Notes: a model not told the origin generated them from the letters alone. Shown: positions 1-12,272, counted from the first letter of the stretch. The stretch: DNA of 64,000 bases from Stromatinia cepivora (GCA_014898415.1 RCTD01000001.1:3906001-3970000); one strand, 5' to 3'. Program-made: numbers and translations.

Positions 1-356
1 TTGATTATAACTATATTGATTCTAATATATTTTGATTTAAAGTATCTCTAAAATATATATATTATTGAATATTTATTGGTAAAGGCTTTATTGTTATCAT
101 TAAATGTTATACAAATATATAATAATATATTCACTTCGTCCTTTAAGTATTCCGATTTCAATTCGATATTGTAATATATACAACCATTGATCTCATAGGC
201 AAATATTATATTGGATCCTGTAATCTACATATATTCGTTTAATATTTAATCAATTATATAAAATCATCCTTTCCCTCTCAATTATATCTTCATTTATCTG
301 AACCATTACTTATAATTATTTTGATCAAACTTTAAAAGATTGTTTAATTCCGATAT
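1..356 (-). pseudogene. Copia A1 gag, N-terminal fragment, mutated
   Basis: This is the start of the gag-pol frame. By alignment with A4, which keeps an ATG here, the start codon is the ATA at 356-354, changed from ATG by a G-to-A transition. The following residues resemble the N-terminal domain of copia Gag proteins, with an N-Y-K-x-W motif shared with the other copies. The frame contains stops that correspond to Gln or Trp codons elsewhere in the family, and it leaves the window at position 1. Confidence 0.8.
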
Positions 357-759
357 TATAAAAATTTCTTATTATTTGATAGATATCAAAAATAATCTTC
401 AGATTTTTAAAACAATCTTAAAAAAAAAAATATACAGCAAATAAATTCAAAATAATAAAGAAATATAAAAATAAAATAATAAAAAAATTTATAAGATTAT
501 ATTGTAATATATTTTCTTGTAACTATGCGAACTTGCTTTTCGCCTCTATTATAATTCTGTATCAGCATTATACAGACTATTCTTTATTCTGGCCTATAAT
601 GTTGTGAGTTATAAACTGTGTTATCGTATTTCAACTCTGTTTCGATAGTATTATATGAAAACTTTGATTTTCACTCTGTTTTATTCCTATTAATTATACT
701 AATCCTTTCTCGATTTGCTTTACTTTCTAATCATTACTATACAATCGGATCTTATAATT

Positions 760-925
760 TATTAACTTTTGATACAGAAAGTAATAGTATTGTTGATTAT
801 ATAGATTGAACTAAGGATTTATAATTCTAGTAGGAGTAGAATTGAGGTTATCCCCAAATATGGTCTGTGCACCATTGTGGTCTCGTGACCTCAATTCTAA
901 TCCTATGATGGCCTCATTTCCAACA
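760..925 (-). repeat. 5' LTR of A1 (166 bp)
   Basis: The minus strand begins TGTTGGAAATGAGG and ends AAAAGTTAATA, the same ends and length as the LTRs of A2 to A5. The outer end (right) is nearly unmutated, while the inner end carries several transitions. Confidence 0.93.
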
Positions 926-930
926 TATAT

Positions 931-2111
931 TTCATATTGTAATAGACTGTTATTCTGGATAATATAAATCTTAGATCAAGAGTAAGCTGTTTTTGTAAAT
1001 CCTTTAATTGTTCGATTTGGATTATTGTTGATTCGGTATTAACTTTTTATGATATTGATGTTTGGTATACTTTAGGATTAAACCCAAAGTTAATATATAT
1101 TGGTATAATCTTTATAGTTTCCGTTTCCGATATATTATGTATAGGTTATATTATGGATAATGATTCTGTCCGATTGTTTTATCGATAATTTATATAACAT
1201 CTAAAATATATTTCCATTGTTTGATTGATCCTTTTTATTTGATTATCTATTTATAAATGAAAAGTTGTTGATAATTTTCTTTTAATATCTATTAATATTA
1301 ATAAGGTAATCCAGAATTTCGAGGTAAAGAATTTATCTTTATCCGAGATTATCTCATTTGGTATTCTATATATACTTATTATAATCTTAAAGAATATATA
1401 TATTAATTATTCTATAATCTATATTTCTTTGAATAATATTATATATATAAATTTTGTTAATTTATCTATTACATTGAATATTGCATTATACTTAATTCTT
1501 GTAGTAAAATCTTTCGAAAATAATAATTTGATCACAAAATCCTATATAATGGATTTCTATAATTGAGAAGATATATCTGGGATTTGTAGTTGATTATATA
1601 GAATATGTTTAGAGGATTTATTCTGTATACAAATATCGCAATTTCCAATAATTTTTTCAACTATCATTTTTATTTATAGAAAATAATTGATTTCCTATAT
1701 TCTTACAAATATTCTCGCAATTCCTTGATATCTGTATACAAGCAATCTATATTGTTTTATTACGAATTCTTTAATTATTTGATTAAGAATGTATACTTTT
1801 CCGTAAAAATATATTGTATTATTTTCTATTATAAATCCTGGTTTTGTTGTTTTGAATATATATATTATTGTAATATTGTTTTTGTAATATAATTGGATTT
1901 TGTTCCTTAGATGATTATCTTTCAATATATAAGTAATTGTAAACTGTAGTATATTGTAAATTAATGATTCTTTTTTCTGTTTGAATATAGTATATGATTT
2001 ATATGACTTGTTTTCCTGATATTCCGGTTTTCGGTTGAAAGTATCAGCTCTAGCATTTTCTGATCCTTTTATATATGAAATTTTAAAATTATAATTGATC
2101 ATGGTTTTCAA
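931..2111 (-). pseudogene. Gypsy F integrase and end of RNase H
   Basis: The longest open piece (2111-1695) starts with the RNase H to integrase junction typical of gypsy Pol (I-K-G-S-E-N-A-R-A-D) and runs into the zinc-binding H2C2 region. The integrase core follows towards 931 in the same frame, broken by stops. Its catalytic triad is partly visible: Asp in D-F-V-I-K-L and Asp in S-D-K-D-K-F-F. The final Glu appears as Lys (codon AAA at 1235-1233, in I-K-R-I-N-Q), as expected from GAA or GAG after a G-to-A change. The frame leads directly into the A1 insertion, so the C-terminus is not seen. It cannot encode an active enzyme. Confidence 0.85.
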
Positions 2112-2580
2112 CTATTTGATTTGTTGTCTATTTAGTTACTTCATTGTAATGAAATAGATCAAGTTCTTATGATCCGTGTATACTTGTATTATATACTTTG
2201 ATCCTTCCAAATATATTCGTTATTCTCTAAATATATTGATTATCACCAATAATTCTTTATTATATATTTTGTAATTCAGTTTGGCTGATGATAGTTTTCG
2301 AAAGTAGAATGCGATTGATTGATATTTCTCATTCTGACCTAATTGGCTTAGAACTACTTCTATAACGAAATCTAAGGAATCCGTTTCCATTATGATTTAC
2401 TTTTCTGGATCAAATATTAATAATATTGATTCTCCGGTCATTACCTATTTGAATATATCGAATAATTCTTATACTTAATTAATTTATTCGAATATTTCTT
2501 GTTTTTTTTTTGTTAAATTAATTAAGGGTATTATAATCTTTAAATAACCTTTAATAAATCTTCAATAAAAATTGATAAAT

Positions 2581-2658
2581 CCTAAAAAAGATTGTACTTC
2601 TTTAATCCTAAAAAAGATTGTACTTCTTTAATCCTAAAAAAGATTGTACTTCTTTAAT
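2581..2658. repeat. 26-bp unit in three exact tandem copies
   Basis: The unit begins CCTAAAAAAGATTG and is repeated three times without a mismatch. On the coding strand it lies in the segment joining gypsy F RT to RNase H, around the K-E-V-Q-x-F-L-G-F motif. Two extra copies add 52 bp, which is not a multiple of three, so the expansion shifts the frame. The phase before it (open frame ending at 2904) and after it (2111) differ by exactly that amount. Confidence 0.95.
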
Positions 2659-3054
2659 CGTAATAGATTATTTTTATTCGAGTATTATCTTGATTTTATT
2701 CTTATTCATTTTGAATCCTTAATTTGATACAATGAATCCTAGAAACTCTGTTTCCATAACATAGAATTCACATTTACTTAATTTATATAACAAATCAATT
2801 TTGACTAAACTTTCAAAAACATTACTGATATCCTTAATGTATTGGATCTCGTTGTTCGAATATACTAGGATATCGTCCAAATAGTATATACAACAAATAT
2901 CCAAATATTATAATAATATATTATTTATAAATCTTATGAATATTACTAATACATTGATTAATCCAAATAGTATAACCTAATATTCGTATAATCTATATCT
3001 GATCTTGAAAACGGTTTTCTATTCTTCGCTTTCTTTTATTCTAATCAAATAGTA
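2659..3054 (-). pseudogene. Gypsy F reverse transcriptase, C-terminal half
   Basis: This is the palm and thumb region of a Ty3/gypsy reverse transcriptase. The catalytic motif Y-L-D-D-I-L-V-Y-S is intact, followed by the K-L-S-K-C-E-F and F-L-G-F-I-V-S motifs that mark this family. The N-terminal half is at 8543-9000, separated by the insertion of copia A2. An open stretch of 61 codons survives (2904-2719). RT would copy the element RNA into cDNA in a virus-like particle; here it is split and non-functional. Confidence 0.9.
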
Positions 3055-3059
3055 ACTAT
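3055..3059. other. Target-site duplication of A2 (left copy), ACTAT
   Basis: ACTAT directly precedes the A2 3' LTR and is repeated at 8538-8542 directly after the A2 5' LTR. Confidence 0.95.
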
Positions 3060-3225
3060 TGTTAACTTTTGGTGCAGGAAGTAGTAGTATTGTTGACTAT
3101 GTAGGTTGAACTAAGGATCTATAATTCTAGTAGGAGTAGAATTGAAATTATCCCCAAATATAATCTATACATCATTATGATCACGTGATTTCAATTCTAA
3201 TCTTATAATAGCCTCATTTCCAATA
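3060..3225 (-). repeat. 3' LTR of A2 (166 bp)
   Basis: On the minus strand it begins TATTGGAAATGAGG and ends AAAAGTTAACA. The inner end (right) carries several transitions, and the outer end (left) is nearly clean. Confidence 0.95.
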
Positions 3226-3235
3226 CTCCCCCATT
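3226..3235 (-). other. Polypurine tract of A2
   Basis: AATGGGGGAG on the minus strand abuts the 3' LTR. It overlaps the TAA stop of gag-pol and is the expected primer site for plus-strand DNA synthesis. The equivalent tracts are at 54808-54817 (A4) and 26898-26907 (A3). Confidence 0.85.
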
Positions 3236-6200
3236 AAGGATATCCTATTCGATTCTTCTAGACTACTAATCCTAATATTTTCTTGAACTTTTCGAAAGCA
3301 ATCTTTGTACAAGGTTTCGTTATTCTATCGACAACCATATCGTATGTATTAATATAATTAATAATGATTTTCTTCTTTTCTATCAAATCTCTAATAAAAT
3401 AATAACTGATATTTATATATTTGAATCGTTTATATAAATATGGGTTTTTGATTAAAACTAAAACACTTTGATTATTATTAAGTATTTGAATTGTATCTCT
3501 GTTTTTTCTAATATAATTTGATCTAAATAAGTCTTTGAGTATTTATATAATCTATCTTTTTTATTTAATAAATATTATTATTGTAATATATTCTGATTCT
3601 GTATTAGAAATAGCTACAGATATTTGTTTCTTATTAGCCCATGATATAGGACCTCTATAAAATATCACAACTCCCCCTAAAACACTTTTTCGGTTATATT
3701 TGTTATTAACCTAATCTGTATCTGTATATACCTTTATTGTATTGTCAGGTATATTGTATTCTTTGCAAATATCAGATTATATTTCCTTTGACCCGAACCA
3801 TAGTTTCTATTTGATTGTTAATCGTAAATATTGTATTAGATTCTTCAAAGCTATAGTATAATGTTTTGTTGGTTTTATCATAAATTGTAAAAGTCTTTCA
3901 ATTGAAAACGCTATATTTAATCGAATATATACTATTAAATGAATTACATTTCCTATTCGTTATTGATATTCGTTTATATCTGCTAATTCATTGTTATTAA
4001 TTGCTAATCGAAAATGAGTATAATTTATTATTAGTAGTTTCTTGATTTAATATTATTTATATATAATATCATATTTAGTTAATATAATATCGAAATATTC
4101 TTTTTAATCTATAATTAATATATACACTTTTCTATTACAAATAACTTTAATATTTAGGATCTTATTAATCTCCTCTAGATTCTTGATATTAAAACAAACT
4201 GATAACTTTTCATCAAACCAAATGATTTGCGATGATATACACAATATAATAATAATATTGTCGACATATACCAATAATATTATATCACAATCTTTAAATA
4301 TATACAGATATAGGTCTACTAAACTTTATATAAAGCTTATACCTAAAAGTTCCTTTTTCAATAGTAAATTCCAATCCCTTCCAGTTTACTTCAAATTATA
4401 TAAACTTTGTAAAGCTTGTAGTATATATCCCTTTTTGATTTTGATATCTTGGAATAATTCGAAATAAATCTTTTCCTTCAAATACGATTTAGTAAAGACA
4501 TTTTTGATATCGAAATATAAGCATTCCAAATTTTCCTTTACAATAATAATTAGGAATAGTTTGAATATATTTAGTCTCATTATTAATACAAACATTTCAT
4601 TATAATCTTTTCCTAACATTTGATTGAATTCTTATATCATTAATCTTGCCTTGAATCGTTCTACCTTGTTATTCTTGATCTTAATTATAAATACTCATTT
4701 TGTTGAAACCAAATTACTTTTTTTAAAAAGTATATATTCTTTTTAAATACCATTTTGAATTAAAAATATAATTTCCTTTTAAATAACTTCCTTTCATTTT
4801 TCAGAATATTCTCAATCCGATATTACTTTTTTATAAATTCTTAATATTTTGATTCCCAAAACTTCTTCAGCCAAATATACTCCACCTTTTATATTATCTA
4901 TATCTATCAACAAAATTATAAAATCTGAAACAATCTTATCTTTGATATAAAGATCTATCTTATAAATAATTAGAATTATAATTATAATATATTCTACATT
5001 TTCTTGAGTTTTAGCCTATATAGATATCGCAATCAATACCCTTATAATCTTGTTTTCCTATTCTCCTTCAGAATCTTATTCTATATCTCTTTTCCGTTTT
5101 TATATTAGATATTTTGGGGGTTTGTCTTCAAGGTTTATTATATTCTTTTATTTGATTTCAAATAATTATAGATTTACTTTGTTTTCTGATTCTATTGAAA
5201 TAGGCTTATTAATAAAATTTAAAACAATCTTAAATTTTATTTTCGATACAAATTCAGGGTCTGCAGAAATTGACTTTTGGACTGGAATCTCTGGAATGAT
5301 GAATTCGATATTTGAAGTATCCTTGGAAAAAGATTCTTGATTTGTTTTTTGGATATTGCTATCTTTATTTTTATTATATATTGATATTGATATATCTAAT
5401 TTACCTGGTTTCAATTCGATAATTGAAATACTTAATACAATCAATAAACTCAATATAATATCTATTAAAGAGAATACTTAAAATAAAGATAATACAGATA
5501 TCATATTTGATATTAAGAATGAAAAAGATACCTTATTTGCTATTAATCTATTATAAAGTCTTCGATTTAGTTTTACATTCTTTGTTCTTTATAAACTTGA
5601 TTTATAATTTCTTAATTTAAGATCTAAATCTTTTTTTTAATGAAATTCATTTATAATTACTCTATTTAATCGAAATATATAATCTAACTTTGGAGAATAT
5701 ACTTTGATATATTTATTCATAACTTTTGAATATCCTAGGAATACATTAATTCTCAAAGTATCCCACAACTTATTGTATCTTTACCCTTTCGGAATAATCT
5801 TGAAATTGATATAAACATAATATTTGCTCCCCTAGACTTTGTATATCTCTATATCTGATATTGTATTTATAAAAACTTCTATAAAAGATCAATCTATTCT
5901 ATTTATATTAGAACCAATACTAATACAATTCCTGATATAAGTATTATATTTTATAGTTTTGTTTCAAAATTCTAATAGTAATTCAATTTCTTTTAATATT
6001 GTTTTCATATCTACCTTTGTAGTTTTTATATTCTGTTCTACAGATTCATTTTGATATAAAAAAGCAATTATTGTAATTTTGGATTGTATATTTAATGATT
6101 ATTTACAAATAGTTTATAGGAGTTTCGATACGTTATCTATTCTAATTATAATAATCTTTTCTTTAGTAATCAATTCCATCTCTTTTTTCCAAGTTTTCAA

Positions 6201-7973
6201 TATTTGAATTGTATCGTCCTTTTGTTTAAATAATATAATTCAATTTATTTTTATATAATTATTAATAATCAATAAGAAATAACAATTCCCTCAAATCGAT
6301 TTTGGGAATAATCTTACAATATCGAAATATATAAGTTTGAGTTTCTTTGATTTGTACAGACTCAATTGTTTCGGAATACAATTAGTTATTTTGATGAATA
6401 TATACACTTTGCAAATATCTAATTCAATTAAGATCTTTATTAATTTAATTATATTAGATACTTTATATAGATTCTTGATTTTGTTTGGGTCTAGATGATT
6501 GAATCTTCGATACCATAACAAATATCTTTCTTTCTCTTTGAATATTAATTCATTATCGATATTTTTAATACTATCGATTATCTTTGAAGAAAAGTCTTTT
6601 TTCTGATCATTTTGATATACACTTGAATAGAAAACTGTATCCTTGTATCCTTTGGTTATATATAAAACCATATACATTTTGTTTTGTATTCTAATACAGA
6701 TAATTTTCTTATTGTTTTTCTTGAAATATATATAATGAAAATTGAATTCCTTTTACAACCCTATTTCATAGATCCTTTTTTCTAACAGCAAGTTTACTTC
6801 TAGCCTTAATATATATAATATATTTGAAAGTAGTATCTTAAAATCATTTTTGTATATTATATTCATTAAACCCCAATGGCAATAATATATTATTTCCCTA
6901 TCAATCTTTATCCTTCATTTAGCAATAGAATCTATTGATTTGAATAATAAAGATTAATCAAATATATATAAAAAAGTACCTATATCAGCATATCATTTAT
7001 TAAGGGAAGCTTTATTAATAATTTCCTTTATCAAATTACAATTTTTCTTTATTATATCCTCAATATCGGAATCTGATTCAGAAATATTGTTAACAGAGTA
7101 TACTTGATCTTTCTTGTTGAAATAGATCTTTTTCGGATTCAATGATCTTTTTCTCTTTTAATAATAAAGATAACTATAAAGAAATTTATTGACTCGTATT
7201 AAATATGAGTAGTCTTGTATATAATAACCTTTTTTTTGATACAGATCATAAATATTATTTAAGATTTCGAAATCTGATTCTTGATATTGAAAAACATACC
7301 TAAATCCTTTTGCGATTTGCGTTCACTTTGATCTATCCTTAAAATAAAGTTCCTTAACCTGCAAATACTTGATTTTATCATCGATATTAAAATTGATTTG
7401 GATATCCAATATATCCATTATTCCTTGATAATCGATTAAAAAATTATATATTAAAATCAAAAACAAAACAGTATTTTGATATACTGATCAATAGCTTTCG
7501 TTTGTAATTCCTAATTTCTTTTTATACTTTTTTAGTTTATTCTAAACTTCGATAATAATTATATCGGGATAAATATCGGATTGAAATTTGAAGTTCTGGA
7601 TTATCGTTATATATATATTAATTATGATTGTATTGATTCTGGTATATTTCGATTTAAAATATCTTCAAAGTATATATACTATTGAATATTTATTAGTGAA
7701 GATTTCATCGTTATTATTGAATATTATATAAATATATGATAATATATTCGCTTTATCCTTTAAGTATTCCGATTTCAACTTGATATTGTAATATATACAA
7801 TCATTAATTTTATAGGTAGATGTTGTATTAGATCTTACAATTTGTATATATTCGTTTAATATTTAATCAATTATATAAAACTATCCTTTCCCTTTCAATT
7901 GTATCTTTATTTATCTGAATCATCATTTATAATTATTTTGATCGAACTTCGAAGGATTGTTTGATTCCGATAT
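3234..7973 (-). pseudogene. Copia A2 gag-pol polyprotein, RIP-mutated
   Basis: A single frame of 1580 codons runs from ATA at 7973-7971 (ATG in A4) to TAA at 3236-3234. Domains in order: Gag; CCHC zinc knuckle at 7250-7209 with all four ligands now Tyr; GAG-pre-integrase and integrase (open piece 6677-6291, with F-N-H-L and Y-F-D motifs); a long charged linker (5453-5166); copia reverse transcriptase (open piece 4619-4386, with K-D-Y-N-E and S-L-Y-N-L-K); RNase H. The RT motif reads Y-V-D-N at 4268-4257, the second catalytic Asp having become Asn. Integrase precedes RT, the copia order. All open pieces lie in the same phase, so the decay is by substitution and not by insertion or deletion. 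Confidence 0.93.
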
Positions 7974-8371
7974 TGTGAAGATTTCTTATTGTTTGATAAA
8001 TATTAAAGATAATCTTTAGGTTTTTAAGACAGTCTTAAAAAATGTATAACAAATAAATTCGGGATAATAAAGAAATATAAAAATAAAACAATAAGAAAAT
8101 TCGTAAAATTATATTGTAATATGTTTTTTTGTAATTGTGCGAATTTATTTTTCGTTTCTGTTATAATTCTGTATCAGCATTATATAGATTATTCTCTATT
8201 TTGGTCTGTAATATTGTGAGTTATAAACTGTATTATTATATTTCAATTTTGTTTTGATGATATTATATAAAAATTCTGATTTTCATTCTGTTTCATTTTT
8301 ATTAGTTATACTAATCTTTTTTCGATTTGCTTTACTTTTTAATCATTACTATATAACCGGATTTTATAATT

Positions 8372-8537
8372 TATTAATTTTTGGTATAGAAAGTAGTAGT
8401 ATTATTGATTATATAGGTTGAACTAAGGATCTATAATTCTAATAGAAGTAGAATTGAGGTTATCCCTAAATATGGTTTGTGTACCATTGTGATCACATAA
8501 CCTCAATTCTAATCCTATGATGGCCTCATTTCCAACA
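8372..8537 (-). repeat. 5' LTR of A2 (166 bp)
   Basis: The minus strand begins TGTTGGAAATGAGG at 8537. The inner end (left) is heavily mutated compared with the 3' LTR. It is followed at 8538-8542 by the ACTAT duplication. Confidence 0.95.
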
Positions 8538-8542
8538 ACTAT

Positions 8543-11190
8543 TATATAAATCCATCTTGATAAATATTATTGTTCTATTTAATCGATTTTTTAATTCTAT
8601 AGCTAATGGAAATAGATATCGATTCTTTTTGATAAGTATATTAAACTTTCTATAATCCATAATTAATCTCTTAATATTATTCTTTTTAGATACTCATATA
8701 ATTAAACTTGCTATTTAGAATATAGATTCTCTGATTCATTCTTTAACCAAATTATCATCGATATATTCTTTAAGCATTCTTAATTTATCGATTGACATTA
8801 AATAAATTAGGATATATACAAATATCTTACCTTTCTCCAATATTATCTCATAATCTTATAGCTTATATTCTAATAAAGCCTTATAGATTTTGGATTCTTT
8901 AAAAATATATTCATATTTTTTGTATTATTCTGATATTATAGATTCCTTTGTCTTGATTATAATTTCATACCGTATCGTTAGCTTCTGTATTTGTAAAAGA
9001 GGTATACTGACCTTCACTTTTAATAAAGGATTCTGGATTGAATATTCTATATTGCCAATATTATTTGTATTCAATTCTCCTTGGCATATATTATATTTCA
9101 CAGATACTTTGAATATATTATCATAACCATTTTTGTATTAACCAAATATCATTGTTTCCTATAATCAATCTATTCTTGGATTATATACCTTTAATTATAA
9201 TATCCCTAAAATAATCTATTATTAATCCAATAATATAATATCAAACTATATAATCTTCGAATATTAGATTATACTTATTTGTATTAATTATATCTCTTAA
9301 AAAATATTCCTATCAAACCCTATTAGTTATCCATCAATTAGTTATAATTAATAGGGTTTTTATTTCTTTCAAAATAATATTCCCAAATACTTTGCAGTTT
9401 CTGATGCAATAAAATTTCTTATAACCTTTGAATTTATCATGGTTAACTATATTTATTCATTTATCTTAATTCTATAATATATCTATTCTACTTATTCTAT
9501 AGCATTCAACTATAATATAATTTACTTATCTTCGTAATCTTGAATGATTTCATTGGCAAATATTATATATTATAGTTCTTCTTCTTCTAGATAGATTATA
9601 TTCATCTTTAATCTAATTTTGTTATCAAATAAATCTCTTTATAAGATATATCGATAATTCCCTTAAATTACTTTTATCATTATATCTATAATTGATAATA
9701 ATAGGATAACCTGAATTTGAATATAATATTCTTTTCCGATTTTTCTATATAAAAACAAATTTTGGTTTCCGTTTTACTCGAATATATATTGATAGAATAT
9801 TTTCTATAACTCTCCTTGTTCTGATTATTGGAGATATTCTCTATTGATCTTTTCTATAAATAAAATATTGGTGATAATTTCAAATTATAGAATTCAGTAT
9901 TAATCGATATATTGAACTTCATAAAATTCATTCTTTTTAATATTTATTATATTGAAATCCTCATTGATAATTCCTTCATTTATATCTTCAAATTTCCAGA
10001 TATAATAATTTCATTGATCGATTTTTCGAATAGATTATAATTCTCCTAATTGTAAATCTCTATTTACCCATAAAAGATTATCGATCTTTTCCTTTTCTAA
10101 CTCTTCTTTATAAATTGGTGGTAGAATGGTTAGTTTCGTAATATTGATTATATACAATTATAATATAAAGGTAATATTAAATTAATCCTTACCGAATTTA
10201 TTCTTAAAATTGTTTTTCCTTTTATTTGTTTTCTTGCTTCAGTATTCTATTGCCCAATACCCTACTTTTCTATATTCAAAGTATAAATTGTTATCTTGCC
10301 TATATTTCTTTTCCTAATTATTCTTTTGATTAATATAATATATAATATTTAATTTTATAAAATCTTTATATCTCTATAGATTGTAATATAATCTATCCTT
10401 ATTCTTATAATAACGCCCTTACTTTTGATTCCCTTAGGATTTATATAATCTTTAATTTTGTCAATATTGATAAAGATAATCATTTGATTCGATGAAATCT
10501 TGGATTAGATTATTCAAATCTTTATTCGTTATGGTTCTTTCTAATTCCAATCTAATTTCTGGTTTGAGTTCTTTATAATAATGATTCATAATAGTGATTT
10601 CGTTTCAATTGATTATTCCTATATATCTTTGAAATTCTATAATATATTTCAATACTGATCCTATTTATTTGAGGTTAAAGATCTTATCTTCTGCTATTTC
10701 TAATTCATTGGAATTTCCAAAGATTCTGTGGATTTCTGTTTTAAATCCTTCGAAATTGCTGAAGATTATTTGTATAAATTATATACAACCCTAATCGGTA
10801 TATTCGAAATAATCGTATAAATATAATTGGATCTATTTAATTGTTTTTCTTCGAAGATATAATATAGCTTATACACTCTTAGATTCTATAAAAATGAATT
10901 TATCCTTATTGAACCTAAAATAAATCTCAAACTACAATAAAAAGATATCGAATTCTTATCAACTATTTTGATACTTATCTAATAAGGCGATCTTGAGTGT
11001 TTCATTAATAATGATTTTCTTGGAAGTATCGATTATCTTGATATTATTGATATCGATTGTTAATACAGATTGACCTGGATTGGTATCTTTAGGTATTATA
11101 TCGTCGATTAATATTGAATCAATATTTGAAGCAGAAATGGTATTCAAAGTATTATAGGAATTGCCTTTAGGGTTATATAGAAATGATTAA
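8543..11190 (-). pseudogene. Gypsy F gag and N-terminal pol
   Basis: Reading leftwards from about 11190, an open piece (11147-10959; TTG is its first codon and no ATG is visible there) leads into a retrotransposon Gag capsid domain. Motifs include a K-F-D-x-F-L-L-Q stretch, F-R-F-N, and I-G-I-I-N-W-N near 10600. A zinc knuckle lies at 10283-10242. The protease region is near 9130-8890, and the N-terminal half of RT (8800-8543) has M-D-Y-R-K-F-N and K-K-N-R-Y motifs. The phase of 11147 equals that of RT at 2904 once A2 plus its target duplication are removed. The frame continues at 3054. Confidence 0.82.
10242..10283 (-). other. Gag zinc knuckle of F with all four ligands mutated
   Basis: The spacing x-x2-x-x4-x-x4-x of a CCHC zinc knuckle is kept (Y-F-E-Y-R-K-V-G-Y-W-A-I-E-Y), but every Cys and the His is now Tyr. 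TGT or TGC to TAT or TAC is a G-to-A change, and CAT to TAT is a C-to-T change. Confidence 0.85.
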
Positions 11191-11259
11191 AGATCTTTCG
11201 AAATGGTTTAGATTAAATTTCAAATAGGAATTCAATAAGATTGATAATTGGTTGTAATT

Positions 11260-11497
11260 TTTGTAATTATAATAATGAAACTAATGATTGTTTTTGAATA
11301 CAAAATTCTATATTATAATGAAATCCTGTTCTTTTATATAGACCTTTTTGTTCTACAGAATCTATGGTTTTATTCTACTTGGATCCTTTAGATCCTAAGC
11401 TTCAAAGGCTCCTGGCTCCTTGGATCCTAAACTCCAAAGGCTCCAATGTCCTATCATATGACATTTGTCACGTAATCCAATGTTACCCGTTGTAATA
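11260..11497 (-). repeat. 5' LTR of gypsy F (right edge precise, left edge approximate)
   Basis: The minus strand starts TATTACAACGGGTAAC at 11497, likely TG originally. It contains a TATA box (TATATAAAAG, 11342-11331) upstream of the gag leader. The region is distinctly more GC-rich than its surroundings, fitting the clean outer ends of the other LTRs. It holds a 22-bp direct repeat with two mismatches (11391-11412 and 11423-11444). The inner boundary is not certain because no second LTR is in the window. Confidence 0.6.
11331..11342 (-). promoter_or_regulatory. TATA box in the F LTR
   Basis: TCTATATAAAAG on the minus strand lies about 150 bp inside the LTR and upstream of gag. This is the usual position of the element promoter. 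Confidence 0.5.
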
Positions 11498-12030
11498 GAT
11501 CATATAATATTATTCGTACTACGATCGAAATCATCGATATAGAAGTATTCGAATAAAGAAATTTAATTAATCGAATATCAAAAATATTCGAATAAAAAAC
11601 CTTTATAATATTAATCAAAATAATTAAAATAATAAACTTTTATTTAAATCGATAAATAAAAATAAAAATAAAATATTAATATATAAAGGAATTCAAAAAA
11701 ATATATATAAGAAAATTATACTTTTAATATTAAAGATTAAAAATCTGAATCCGAATATTATTTAATATTATTAATTATATATAATATAATATCTTTATAT
11801 AATTTTATATCATTATTATAATTTTATAATTACTTATTCCATTATAATCTTCAAATCACCACTTTCAAATTATAAAATTCATTACCTTCAAATATATAAT
11901 CTTCAATAAATTATAAAGCCTAAAAAACTCTAAAACAATTATAATCATAAAAAAAACAATTATATAATCAAAACTCTCTATTATTTAAAATCAATATAAA
12001 CCCTAATTATTATTATATATTATCATATAT

Positions 12031-12272
12031 CGATATAATATCAAATATTATATATAATATCGAAATTACCCTTTTTTCAAATATCTCATTTAATATATAT
12101 CAATTATATACTATATATATATATATATTATATATCATCATATATCAATATCATATCAAATATCATCAAAACCATTATTAAATATCAATATAATATCAAA
12201 TATCATATACAATATCGAAATTACACTTTTTTCAAATATCTTATTTAATATATATCAGTTATATACTATATA
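12031..12272. repeat. Two direct copies of an 87-bp AT-rich unit
   Basis: 12031-12116 and 12186-12272 align over their whole length with a few transitions. Both contain the marker ATATCGAAATTAC followed by a T run. The copies start 155 bp apart. Confidence 0.85.

Larger units (their letters stand above)
1..925 (-). mobile_element. Copia family A, copy A1 (partial, runs off left edge)
   Basis: This is the 5' end of a Ty1/copia retrotransposon on the minus strand: a 5' LTR (760-925), then a primer-binding region, then the first part of gag, cut by the window edge. It matches A2 to A5 closely over its whole length. The outer LTR end is followed at 926-930 by TATAT, the expected position of a 5-bp target duplication; its partner lies outside the window. 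The insertion sits in the 3' part of gypsy F, whose integrase begins just to the right. Differences from the other copies are C/T and G/A transitions. Confidence 0.93.
3060..8537 (-). mobile_element. Copia family A, copy A2, complete (5478 bp)
   Basis: A complete Ty1/copia element on the minus strand: 5' LTR 8372-8537, primer-binding region, one gag-pol frame (7973 to 3234), purine-rich tract, 3' LTR 3060-3225. It is flanked by the 5-bp duplication ACTAT and inserted in the reverse transcriptase of gypsy F. Length and organisation match A3 (5481 bp) and A4 (5486 bp). Many stops and a lost catalytic Asp in RT show that it is dead, but there is no net frameshift. Confidence 0.96.
926..11497 (-). 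mobile_element. Ty3/gypsy family F, 5' and central part, split by A2
   Basis: A gypsy retrotransposon on the minus strand occupies 8543-11497 (LTR, gag, start of pol) and 926-3054 (rest of pol). It is interrupted by copia A2 with its duplicated target. A1 interrupts the 3' side, and the 3' LTR must lie off the left edge. Domain order in the direction of transcription is LTR, Gag, zinc knuckle, protease region, reverse transcriptase, RNase H, integrase: gypsy order, with integrase after RT. Once the inserted A2 and one internal 26-bp triplication are allowed for, gag, RT and integrase share one frame. I see only one copy of F in the window. Confidence 0.88.

Noticed and set aside
8890..9126. 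78-codon plus-strand open frame
   Set aside because: It is the antisense of the gypsy F protease region.
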